From positions 1 to 29,808 of the forward strand of contig JAAAOR010000147.1 of the NCBI GenBank assembly GCA_009908735.1: a stretch of DNA of 29,808 nt, read 5' to 3'. Source of the DNA: Spirochaetota bacterium. Its GTDB lineage: Bacteria; Spirochaetota; Spirochaetia; DSM-27196; PWMO01. This document shows, one piece after another, positions 23,701 to 29,808 of the stretch (the first letter of the stretch is position 1; the number at the start of each line of letters is the position of its first letter). A program made the position numbers and the translations under genes. Below the pieces are notes generated by a model, which was given only the letters and a program-made list of their open reading frames with translations, had not been told where the DNA came from and did no database searches.

Positions 23701-24764
23701 GAGGAGGGGTCGAAGTTGACGAGATAATACTCCTGTCGCAGATCGGAGCGACGCTCATACCCACGTCCCGGCAGGCGAAAGCTCCCCTCGCCTACGGTCC
23801 GGGGCGCGCCTTCCTCACCGGGGGCCGCCTCCGCGAAAAACCCCTGCCGCGGATCGTAACCGGAGAGCACGAACCGCCGCAACAGCCGTCCACCTGAGCG
23901 CATAGTCAACTGCTGCTGCGCGCTTTCCGCCGACTCGCGGTACAGCAGCACGAGATCGCGACTGAGGGAGATCTCACTCTCGAGATTGATGTAGTCGGCG
24001 AAATCAAAGCGAAAGAGGGTCGGCCTGATCAGACCGCCGCCCTGGGCGGTCGACGCCTCGCTGTAGCGCCCGAGAAGCAGCATGAGCGCCGCGAGCAGGA
24101 GCGGAAGCACCACGACAAGGAGCGGAAGCAGCTCTCGGCGTCGGAGGCGTGCTGCGCCACCGGCTGCCCACCCGCCGGCTGCGGTCGCGAAAGCACCGGC
24201 GCCCCCGGCTGACGCCCGACCGCCGATCCGAACGCTTGCAATCATGGTGAGAACGACTTCCGTAAGGAGGAACAGCGTGACCGTGGCTGCAAGAATGCTC
24301 GGATGCTCGAAGATGCTGACGTTGAAGCGTCCCTGGCTCCAGAATAGGGCCACGACCACCGGGGCAAGTAGCAACGGATGCCAGGCGTAGAGTCGTGGCC
24401 GCCGTCGCAAGGCTAGGGTAGTGAGAAACGCCACCACAGCACCGGGTAGGGAGGCAACCAGGCCTCGGTCGAAGGCGGCTGTCGGCCCTTCCCCGCCCAC
24501 GGCCAATCTCACAGCTTGTATGCGACTGAGAACTGCGATCCCCGCCTCCCTCGTCAGCCACACGACCGCCGCGACGAGGATTATTGAAACCCAGGCTCTC
24601 AGCCGCAGACGCCCGAGCGCCGCAGCGGCCGCGACTGCGGCTACGACCGCCACCGCAAAGAAGGGGACCGACACCAGCCCCGAGACGTAGCGATGGTAGT
24701 GGAAGAGGAGTATTCCGATGCTCAGCACATGGAGTAGAAACAGCACGCGTGGAGCTCGATTCAT
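20727..24764 (-). CDS. Membrane transglutaminase-like / TPR fusion protein
   Basis: A 1345-residue protein. Residues about 1-225 hold several membrane segments as in TgpA/DUF3488 proteins. An extracytoplasmic region follows, with a transglutaminase-like cysteine protease core: C482 (KGYCSYFAF), H526 (MAHAWVEIYF) and D542 (IEFDPTAS) form an intact triad. After a membrane segment near 640 and a DUF4129-like region comes another hydrophobic stretch (about 745-770) ending AALLAQQ. A long run of TPRs follows from about 785, such as ALSEYQEAEQIEPENFAAL and EELLLEAIEDYG. A C-terminal domain of about 95 residues is not recognised. TgpA-type proteins usually end after the second membrane region at about 650-750 residues, so this is a fusion. 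It starts by a one-base overlap with the DUF58 stop and has GGAGGT upstream. Confidence 0.85.
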   Translation of the reverse strand: MNRAPRVLFLLHVLSIGILLFHYHRYVSGLVSVPFFAVAVVAAVAAAAALGRLRLRAWVSIILVAAVVWLTREAGIAVLSRIQAVRLAVGGEGPTAAFDRGLVASLPGAVVAFLTTLALRRRPRLYAWHPLLLAPVVVALFWSQGRFNVSIFEHPSILAATVTLFLLTEVVLTMIASVRIGGRASAGGAGAFATAAGGWAAGGAARLRRRELLPLLVVVLPLLLAALMLLLGRYSEASTAQGGGLIRPTLFRFDFADYINLESEISLSRDLVLLYRESAESAQQQLTMRSGGRLLRRFVLSGYDPRQGFFAEAAPGEEGAPRTVGEGSFRLPGRGYERRSDLRQEYYLVNFDPSSLVSVNYPVQVAPFEAWSNSSFARIYEVRSRASDATPETLRDAATPAPAGAAARWASDRHSYYTDYGGNEAIAELAREVTAGVSGDYAQARAIERYFHEEFFYSLRPGVAADGDQLSHFLFESQKGYCSYFAFSMTLMARSLGLPARVAVGFFVDPRMSVMDYYAVRADMAHAWVEIYFEDYGWIEFDPTASTVAPGEEFSTDPNLDMEQISALLEELMEHRNELRPSEPSEADSAGQDGGGGLSAAAVYRFMLRYWAALLAGAYLLSVAAYRLVPRLRAAGARDFRGRVQMRFGALLRELDAVGLRARPGETIAEYAERVAARHGLELPSCASFYLQALFGDAFEERDYHRYLEEEAELRRGLRRRLPWWRHLLGFLAPYLHLRAPSPAVRVGSVVATLLVLQAVNPFPAALLAQQTRPEEAERSAQWYADRAIEAIDGENYERAVQMLTDGQERHPESVQLYTILGDLYFDEELYRLALSEYQEAEQIEPENFAALHSAALSLGRLNRERDSVHYLERLLQLYPDSPDVIADLGWMYFKTHQLQKGEELLLEAIEDYGSERSLTMTLGTIYADMYRFEDSKEYYERSIESALEDGRSYFASVAYYNLSLLQKAFFRFNGAMQSTERSLAQATRSTGHLAKGELYEMQMDFRRAHDEYTEAYNLDEDTPLAKLDLAALYQTFGRLDEALAYARDVYDSDDLHWLFNFGTDEQRHRMELHHLLSEIYRAKATVRSYEPAAGPIEWVSNLAGRIRYRVLAWYHDMTFRRFASGVAEAYEQEGSILNAHWTYYRAQERYPRLALRALEEARGLETEVIPEAEPFYLMRVAMLRDDRAAIAEAVNAMHPRWERSSIAEGLREIAIRAHRDGDVEEAQRSAVELYRLNRGGLRQHGIELPLQLSVTGADGRVARRLVGSLRAAGLRPTAEAAAGGEGASSPLRLEVRVLDAERVSYRFLDADRFVLGDSVGVPALDRDGTARIAREITDAIFRVE

Positions 24765-26047
24765 CACCGGTGACCTCCGGTGGGCAGCGCACTTGCAGGC
24801 CCCGGCGCCGTCGCAGGCCTCGCGGTCGCAGGCCGCGACGCGCGGAAGAACACCCGGTGCCACCATGGCGCGAGCTCGTGCTGCGTGCGCGCGTGCATCC
24901 GTGCGACGATGGTCTCGGCGACGGGACCGTGTTCCAGCAGCTTTCGCCTCACCTCGTCGATGCCCTCGGTCCCCTCGGGAACGACAAGCACGATCGGTCG
25001 AGCGGCTATGGCCCCGTGAGCCTCGGCCGTCGGCAGGACCCCTCCGTCCCAGTCTGCGTCTGCCACGTCAATAAGGTAATCTCTTTCACCGCGTGCGCCG
25101 ACCGTGCCTCGGTCGAGCACACCGCCAAAACCGTAGCCGACCTGCACGCCCCGTTGGACCAAACTTCGGCAGGCACCCGTAAAGGCCGACACCGCGGCCT
25201 CGAGCGCCTGCTCCCGGGGTGACCGATTTTCCGGCGCGCCCGCGCTCGTCGAACCGGCCGGGCCCGTATAGAGGTAGCAGACCACGCGCGACTGCGGCGG
25301 CGGCACTTCCTCCCCGATGCGCACGAGGAGCTCGTTCCAGCGAGCAAACATCTTCCAGTTGATCTTTCGCGGATCATCACCCGGCACGTATCGCCGCGTC
25401 TCGAAGAGCTCCTCGCTTCGTCGGCGAATCCCCGACTGGATGCGATGCTCTCCGCCGGCGCCGCCCTCACTCTCGCCGACCGAGGTATCGGACGCATCGG
25501 GTATAACGGTCAGGGAGGCCGACCCGGGCGCCGGAACCGGCGCCGAGCAGAACCCGAGGAGGTCGCGTGCGGCGAACCAGCTTGCAGCAAGCTGCCAGAC
25601 CCCTCGCCCGCTTGTATCGAGCGCAACTTCAGCGGTGGTGTCATCCGGCTCGACCAGCGCCTCCGTTGTCCGCACGCGACCGCGCCACTGCAGCATCGCA
25701 CCGGCGTAGAGGCGGATACCCGGTACGCGGTAGCGCGGCAGGGAGGCGCGGATGCGGGCGGTGGCGGGTGCGGTTCGGCGCACACGAGCGGGCTCCACAG
25801 CTACCCGAAGGGCATCGTAATCGGCGAGGAAACGGTGCGCAAGAAGGCTCCGCGCAATAAGTGTCCCGACAGCGGCATAGAGACCGAGCAGGACGAACGT
25901 CGCGCCCCAGAGCAGTACCGCAAGCTCCGAGCGCAGGATGCCGAGCGCAAGAAGCGCAGCCGAGAGGAGCAGAAACACCCAGCCCTTTGGAGTGAAGGGG
26001 AACAGCTTAGCGATGAACCCTTTCAATGCGTCCACGCACAACCTCAT
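24764..26047 (-). CDS. DUF58 domain membrane protein
   Basis: A 427-residue protein with two N-terminal membrane segments (GWVFLLLSAALLALGIL and LAVLLWGATFVLLGLY) and a DUF58 signature, RRYVPGDDPRKINWKMFARW. DUF58 proteins accompany MoxR ATPases and transglutaminase-like membrane proteins in many bacteria; their exact role is not established, although a von Willebrand-like fold is often proposed. The ATG at 26047 has GGGAG upstream and overlaps moxR by about 41 bases; a GTG at 26035 preceded by GAGG is a close alternative. The upstream in-frame ATG at 26116 lies deep in moxR and is rejected. The C-terminus is Ala/Pro-rich and probably disordered. Confidence 0.85.
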   Translation of the reverse strand: MRLCVDALKGFIAKLFPFTPKGWVFLLLSAALLALGILRSELAVLLWGATFVLLGLYAAVGTLIARSLLAHRFLADYDALRVAVEPARVRRTAPATARIRASLPRYRVPGIRLYAGAMLQWRGRVRTTEALVEPDDTTAEVALDTSGRGVWQLAASWFAARDLLGFCSAPVPAPGSASLTVIPDASDTSVGESEGGAGGEHRIQSGIRRRSEELFETRRYVPGDDPRKINWKMFARWNELLVRIGEEVPPPQSRVVCYLYTGPAGSTSAGAPENRSPREQALEAAVSAFTGACRSLVQRGVQVGYGFGGVLDRGTVGARGERDYLIDVADADWDGGVLPTAEAHGAIAARPIVLVVPEGTEGIDEVRRKLLEHGPVAETIVARMHARTQHELAPWWHRVFFRASRPATARPATAPGPASALPTGGHR

Positions 26048-26996
26048 CCACGAGCTCCCGCGGATCGACGCTCGTGTCTCGAAGCTTGATCCGGTGCGCA
26101 AGCACCGGCGCGGCAAGGTCGACGATATCCTGATCGATCACGTAGGCCCGCCCGCGCACGAGGGCGTAAGCCCGGGCCGCCGACAGCAGCATCAAACTCC
26201 CTCGCGGCGAGACACCGTACTCGACCGCTCCGTGCTCTCGAGTGGCCGTTCCAATATCAACGACGGCCCGCATTAGCTCCTCGTCACAGTATAGGCCCTC
26301 GGAAACCGCGCGCGCGGCGAGAATTTCGCTTCGCGAGCAGATCGGCTTGATATGGGGCATGACGTTTGAGGAGGGGTTACTCGCGAGTATATCGAGCTCT
26401 ACCTCCGGCGTCGGATAACCGATGTGCAGCCGCATGAGAAAGCGATCGACCTGAGCGAGCGGCAACGGGTAGGTACCCTCGATCTCGACCGGATTCTGCG
26501 TGCCCAGCACCAGGAAGAGATCGTCCATCTGATGCGTTCGGTTGCCGACTGTTACCTGATGTTCCGCCATAACCTCCAGCAGCGCCGACTGTACCTTCGG
26601 TGTCGATCGATTGATCTCGTCAGCCAGCACGACATTCGCGAATACCGGGCCCGGCGTGAATACGAACTCGCGCGTCTTGGGATCGAAGATATCTACGCCG
26701 GTGATGTCGTAGGGAAGCAGGTCGGGGGTGAACTGTATGCGTCGGAACGCGACCGGCTCGTGCGGCGTCTCGTCGGAGCCGATGAGCAGGGCAAGCGTCT
26801 TGGCAACCGTCGTCTTGCCGAGACCGGGAAGATCGTCGATGAGAACGTGCCCGCCCGCAACGAGGGAGCCCACCAGTTGCTTGAGAAACGCTTCCTTCCC
26901 CTTGATTACGCGACTGAGCTCGGCTACGATCCGCTCGAGGAGCTCGACATGCTCGTCTATATTCTGGCCCGAGGCCGTCTGAGGTACATCATTCAC
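26007..26996 (-). CDS. MoxR-family AAA+ ATPase
   Basis: A 329-residue chaperone-like ATPase. Walker A is DLPGLGKTTVAKTL (K61), Walker B is VVLADEINR (D126/E127), and sensor 1 is LGTQNPVEIEGTYPLP (N168). The C-terminal helical lid carries GVSPRGSLMLLSAARAYA. MoxR proteins are thought to help mature or insert metal- or membrane-linked complexes, commonly acting on the DUF58 protein encoded next to them. The start is GTG at 26996. No Shine-Dalgarno sequence is visible, and an extended -10 ends eight bases upstream. It is the first gene of moxR-DUF58-transglutaminase/TPR-crtO-like, all closely spaced or overlapping. Confidence 0.93.
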   Translation of the reverse strand: MNDVPQTASGQNIDEHVELLERIVAELSRVIKGKEAFLKQLVGSLVAGGHVLIDDLPGLGKTTVAKTLALLIGSDETPHEPVAFRRIQFTPDLLPYDITGVDIFDPKTREFVFTPGPVFANVVLADEINRSTPKVQSALLEVMAEHQVTVGNRTHQMDDLFLVLGTQNPVEIEGTYPLPLAQVDRFLMRLHIGYPTPEVELDILASNPSSNVMPHIKPICSRSEILAARAVSEGLYCDEELMRAVVDIGTATREHGAVEYGVSPRGSLMLLSAARAYALVRGRAYVIDQDIVDLAAPVLAHRIKLRDTSVDPRELVDEVVRGRIERVHR

Positions 26997-27004
26997 GGCC
27001 GCTC

Positions 27005-27033
27005 ATCGTAGCACAGTGCCTCCCGGCTGAACA
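27005..27033 (-). promoter_or_regulatory. Predicted extended -10 promoter of the moxR operon
   Basis: On the minus strand TGCTACGAT is an extended -10 (hexamer at 27005-27010). A weak -35, TGTTCA (27028-27033), lies 17 bases upstream. The hexamer ends eight bases before the GTG at 26996, so the message is predicted to be leaderless. The weak -35 overlaps the left arm of the palindrome at 27031-27045. Confidence 0.4.
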
Positions 27034-27045
27034 GACGGGGTCTGT
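27031..27045. promoter_or_regulatory. 15-bp palindrome, candidate operator
   Basis: ACAGAC-GGG-GTCTGT is a perfect 6-bp inverted repeat in the 93-base moxR/perR-like intergenic region. It overlaps the weak -35 of moxR and lies about 10 bases upstream of the regulator's -35. It does not resemble the usual AT-rich Fur or PerR boxes. There is no T-tract, so a terminator is less likely. Confidence 0.35.
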
Positions 27046-27054
27046 CCGTGTAGA

Positions 27055-27083
27055 TTGACCAATACGACCATCGTGCTTAGCAT
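27055..27083 (+). promoter_or_regulatory. Predicted promoter of the PerR/Fur-like gene
   Basis: TTGACC (27055-27060), 17 bases, then TAGCAT (27078-27083). The predicted start coincides with the G of the GTG start codon at 27090, again suggesting a leaderless mRNA. Confidence 0.45.
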
Positions 27084-27089
27084 ATAGGC

Positions 27090-27488
27090 GTGACGAAAAA
27101 ACTGCGTCGGAGCAGACAGCGAAATCGTATGCTCGAGTTGCTCCGGTCGACCGACCAGCATCCGACCGCAACATGGCTCTACGATGAGTTGCGCAGGGAG
27201 TTTCCAACTGTCAGCCTCGGAAACGTATACCGGAACCTCTCCATACTCGTAGAGCAGGGATATGTACATAAGCTGGACTTTGGCAGCACCTTTGACCGCT
27301 ATGAGGCCGCTGACGGTCAGCACGCCCACTTCATGTGCCGCTCCTGTGGTCGCATTTACGATCTTCCAATGCCGGAGCTCGGCGGCTACAGCAAGCACAT
27401 GAACACGGACGGGCACCAACTCGAATCGGCGCGAGTCGAGTTTTTCGGCGTCTGTCATGAGTGTGCCGCCCGGGCGGAGAGCAGCTGA
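27090..27488 (+). CDS. Fur-family regulator, PerR-like
   Basis: A 132-residue metal-dependent transcription regulator. The winged-helix part includes HPTATWLYDELRREFP and the recognition helix VSLGNVYRNLSIL. The structural zinc site is C83/C86 (CRSCG) and C122/C125 (CHECA). The regulatory site has H24, H78 and H80 (QHAHFMC), D69 and D91 (GRIYDLP). D91 is spaced from H80 as D104 is from H93 in B. subtilis PerR. An insertion of a few residues between D69 and H78 makes the PerR/Fur choice uncertain. It starts at GTG 27090. The divergent moxR operon and the downstream methyltransferase are plausible local targets. Confidence 0.85.
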   Translation: MTKKLRRSRQRNRMLELLRSTDQHPTATWLYDELRREFPTVSLGNVYRNLSILVEQGYVHKLDFGSTFDRYEAADGQHAHFMCRSCGRIYDLPMPELGGYSKHMNTDGHQLESARVEFFGVCHECAARAESS

Positions 27489-27504
27489 AGGCTTGCATCG
27501 CGCC

Positions 27505-28389
27505 ATGGCAAGCGATACGGCCGCATACTACGATGCAAATACAAAGCGGTTCCTCACCTTCGGCCTCGGATCGGCGTCAGGCTCGATCCACCGTGCGGTC
27601 TGGGCACCGGGCATACACTCGCGCCTGGAGGCGATGCACTACGTCGACAGCCTCATACTCGACGAGCTCGGGAGCCTCGCGCCGCCCCCGGCACATGAGA
27701 GCATCGACATGCACGATGCGGCCACGGTGAGGTCCGCCGCCGATCCTCTGTGCATCGACCTCGGATGCGGCGTTGGCGGGACGATCGCCTATCTCGAGCA
27801 GCATGTTGCCGGGCGTTATCAGGGCATCACGAACAGCCATGTGCAACGGGGAATCGCGGGAGAGCAGGCGCGGCGCCGCGGCTCCGGGGCGGTGTTCACC
27901 GTCGACGACCACGGCGACCCCGACCTTTATCAATCGCGGCTCCCGCGGGACGGCGTCGATATAGTCTACATGATCGAGTCCTTTGTTCACGCGAGCGACC
28001 CGGAGACCGTCCTGCGCGGTGTCGCACATGTGCTGCGGCCGGGTGGCCGGCTCGTCATCTGCGACGACATGCTTGCCTGCCCGGAGGCCGCGGATTCGCC
28101 GACGGTGGAGGCTTTCGCACGCGGCTGGCACGCCCATAACCTGTTGACGGTGGATCGCCTCACCGCCATCGCCGCCTCCATCGGGCTCGCGCGCGTGGAG
28201 AACCGGGACCTGACCCCACACGTGGAGCTACGTCGTCCGCGAGATCGCATCATTCGTCTCATCGCGCCGCTTATTCCGCTGCTCAAGCTACGGACACCGT
28301 TCTGGGACAACATGTACGGAGGCGATGCACTTCAGCGAGCGCTCCTCGGCGGGCTCCTGCAGTACCGCTACGTGGTCTTCGAGGCCTGA
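27505..28389 (+). CDS. Class I SAM-dependent methyltransferase
   Basis: A 294-residue methyltransferase. The SAM-binding motif I is CIDLGCGVGGTIAYLE. Later motifs include VDIVYMIESFVHASDP and VLRPGGRLVICDDM. The N-terminal region (YYDANTKRFLTFG and SIHRAVW) is like that of small-molecule C/O-methyltransferases of the tocopherol / isoprenoid methyltransferase type, but the substrate cannot be assigned. The ATG at 27505 has only a distant GAAGG upstream. It lies 16 bases after the PerR-like gene and is likely co-transcribed. Its last 22 bases overlap the convergent addA-like gene. Confidence 0.75.
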   Translation: MASDTAAYYDANTKRFLTFGLGSASGSIHRAVWAPGIHSRLEAMHYVDSLILDELGSLAPPPAHESIDMHDAATVRSAADPLCIDLGCGVGGTIAYLEQHVAGRYQGITNSHVQRGIAGEQARRRGSGAVFTVDDHGDPDLYQSRLPRDGVDIVYMIESFVHASDPETVLRGVAHVLRPGGRLVICDDMLACPEAADSPTVEAFARGWHAHNLLTVDRLTAIAASIGLARVENRDLTPHVELRRPRDRIIRLIAPLIPLLKLRTPFWDNMYGGDALQRALLGGLLQYRYVVFEA

Positions 28390-29808
28390 TCGGTCCGGGC
28401 CGTCAGCAACTCTTCCGATAATTCCGGCATCGGCCCGGCCTCCTCGAACGCGCCGCTTCGGAGATAGTAGACCATCGCGACGACATCGGTGCCACCCGGC
28501 TCGCCGCTTGCGGACTGGACGCCGTAGAGCTTGGCGGCAGCCTCTCGATAGATGGCAAGCTGCAGCTCATGCGCCCGCGGACGGTAGTTCCGATCGGTCT
28601 TGAAGTCAATAACCTTTACTGCTGCGCGTTGCGCGTCGGCCCCTGCGCGCGCGTCGGGCGCGGCGCCTTCCGACGTGCCCAACGCCACCAGATCAATCTG
28701 GCCGTGAATCCACGCGGGTCTCGAACCGACCCTACGGTGGAGCACGAAAGGCACCTCGCTCTCGAGCTCGGCACCGGCGATGCTCGCAGCGAGGCCTGAA
28801 GAGAGGAAGCCGGCTGCGAGCCCCGCGGCGTCGGCGGCGATGCGACGATACTCATCGGCGGTCACCTCTTGACGCTGAGCCTCCCGGCGCACCGCGGGGG
28901 GAAGCTCGGCGAGTAGCGGCACCACCGGCCGTCCATCCGCCCGGGCAGATTCGGGCGCCCCGGCGGCCCCGGCGGCCCCGGCGGCCTCGTCCGCACGGCC
29001 CCTCTTCAATGCGCTTTCGATGAGATAGTGGGTGAGGGTCCCGAAGAACCCGGCAAGGCCACGCTCCTCTAAAAGACTGTCGCTCTCTACCGCCGGGAGC
29101 TCCGCGCTTGCAACGGCTTCGGCGCCGCCGGCATGAAAGCGGTCGGCAAGCTCGGTCACCGATATCTCGTCCGGTAGGGGCTTTCGCTCGACGCGCTCGG
29201 CGCGGCGGTATCGATCATGCAGCGTCTCCGGCGAAATGCTCGGGCGGGATCCGGGAGCGCCGTAGGTACGCGAGCGGGGCACGTTGGGAATGATATCGAT
29301 GTCCACAGGCACACTGACCTGCGTCGCCCCGGCTGCCGGATTATCCGGCATGATACCGAGGGCGGTAAGCAGCTGATTTAGCAGGTGGCGATCCTGCTGC
29401 TGGTTCTGCGCGTTGAAGACCCCGGTGACCAGCAGATGTGACTCCGCGCGGGTGAGCGCGACGTAGAGCAGCCGCTTGAGCTCGGCGAGCTCCATCTCGC
29501 GGTTTTCCCGCTCCCCCTCATCGAAGAAATAGTTCACCCGGCGGCCCTCGGAGAGAGGGCTGGACGCGGCGGGCATGCTCGCGGTGAGGCCGAAGCGGCT
29601 CGAGAGGTAGAAGGGCTGCGTCCCGATGCCGGTGTTTCGGCCCATGTTTCCGGTGTTGGCCAGAACGACCACGGGAAACTCAAGGCCCTTGGACTTGTGG
29701 ATGGTCATGAGCTGCACGCCCCGCTGCTCATCACGTACCACCTCCAGGTCCCGCTGACGGCCGTAGACGCCGAGGTTCGCCCGAACCGTCTCGACAAACT
29801 CCACCGCC
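28368..29808 (-). CDS. addA: AddA/RecB-type helicase-nuclease, C-terminal part (partial)
   Basis: The C-terminal 480 or so residues of a UvrD-like helicase fused to a RecB-family nuclease; the reading frame stays open to the window edge. Helicase motifs V and VI are seen in VQLMTIHKSKGLEFPVVVLA and AELKRLLYVALTRAESHLLV. The nuclease domain at the end contains WIHGQIDLVALG and KVIDFKTDRNYRP (acidic residues and catalytic Lys), then ELQLAIYREA. This is the AddA layout for processing double-strand ends before recombination. The partner addB is not in the window. A linker is rich in Ala/Gly because of a 9-bp repeat at about 28955-28990. The 3' end overlaps the methyltransferase gene. Confidence 0.82.
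   Translation of the reverse strand, partial: AVEFVETVRANLGVYGRQRDLEVVRDEQRGVQLMTIHKSKGLEFPVVVLANTGNMGRNTGIGTQPFYLSSRFGLTASMPAASSPLSEGRRVNYFFDEGERENREMELAELKRLLYVALTRAESHLLVTGVFNAQNQQQDRHLLNQLLTALGIMPDNPAAGATQVSVPVDIDIIPNVPRSRTYGAPGSRPSISPETLHDRYRRAERVERKPLPDEISVTELADRFHAGGAEAVASAELPAVESDSLLEERGLAGFFGTLTHYLIESALKRGRADEAAGAAGAAGAPESARADGRPVVPLLAELPPAVRREAQRQEVTADEYRRIAADAAGLAAGFLSSGLAASIAGAELESEVPFVLHRRVGSRPAWIHGQIDLVALGTSEGAAPDARAGADAQRAAVKVIDFKTDRNYRPRAHELQLAIYREAAAKLYGVQSASGEPGGTDVVAMVYYLRSGAFEEAGPMPELSEELLTARTDQASKTT
28955..28990. repeat. In-frame 9-bp tandem repeat within addA
   Basis: About four copies, two of them perfect, of CGGCCCCGG lie in tandem. On the minus strand they encode an Ala-Ala-Gly linker between the helicase and nuclease parts. 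Because the unit is nine bases, copy-number change would keep the frame. Confidence 0.7.

Noticed and set aside
20727..24764. Long plus-strand open frames opposite the transglutaminase gene
   Set aside because: These come from low stop frequency on the complementary strand of GC-rich DNA. They lack motifs, and the minus-strand gene has an intact catalytic triad and TPRs.
1..29808. Mobile elements, CRISPR arrays, tRNA or rRNA genes
   Set aside because: No transposase or integrase motifs, no regularly spaced repeats and no tRNA or rRNA signature were seen. Gaps between genes are all under about 180 bases.

Overview
The window is GC-rich, densely coded chromosomal DNA from a free-living bacterium with an oxidative TCA cycle, type II fatty acid synthesis, lipoprotein modification and c-di-GMP signalling. 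No rRNA, tRNA, CRISPR array, insertion sequence, integrase or phage gene was seen. The overall style (a moxR / DUF58 / transglutaminase-TPR operon, a PerR-like regulator, an AddA-type nuclease) would fit a free-living spirochaete of the Spirochaeta / Alkalispirochaeta kind. That placement is an impression from protein resemblance, not a demonstrated result.

Layout. (1) 1-7428 is a TCA block: the end of sucA, then sucB, lpd and gltA on the plus strand; two tandem malate dehydrogenase paralogues on the minus strand, coupled by an ATGA overlap; and fumC, divergent from them. (2) 7460-9578 holds a PLP aminotransferase (minus) divergent from a TPR protein, followed by a 53-residue rubredoxin. (3) 9630-11831 (minus) is a sulfotransferase followed by lgt. 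(4) 11903-13567 (minus) is a REC / degenerate GGDEF / EAL protein. (5) 13747-16742 (minus) is a fabD-fabG-fabF operon with no acpP, ending at a good hairpin terminator. (6) 16915-20208 (plus) holds a membrane-anchored ChaN/EreA-like protein, a CrtQ-like glycosyltransferase and a cation diffusion facilitator. (7) 20226-26996 (minus) is moxR, DUF58, a very long transglutaminase-TPR fusion and a small protein strongly resembling the staphyloxanthin acyltransferase CrtO. (8) 27090-28389 (plus) is a PerR/Fur regulator and a SAM methyltransferase. (9) 28368-29808 (minus) is the C-terminal part of an AddA-type helicase-nuclease, cut by the window edge.

The most unusual signals are regulatory. At six starts a recognisable -10 hexamer ends about 6-9 bases before the start codon and no Shine-Dalgarno sequence is visible, which predicts leaderless mRNAs. 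At 8662-8713 two such promoters diverge from a single palindromic TTGCAA that can serve as the -35 box of both. Genes inside operons have ordinary Shine-Dalgarno sequences. The main protein-level oddities are the divergent second malate dehydrogenase, the CrtQ-like and CrtO-like genes in facing operons with no carotenoid backbone genes nearby, and the transglutaminase-TPR fusion.
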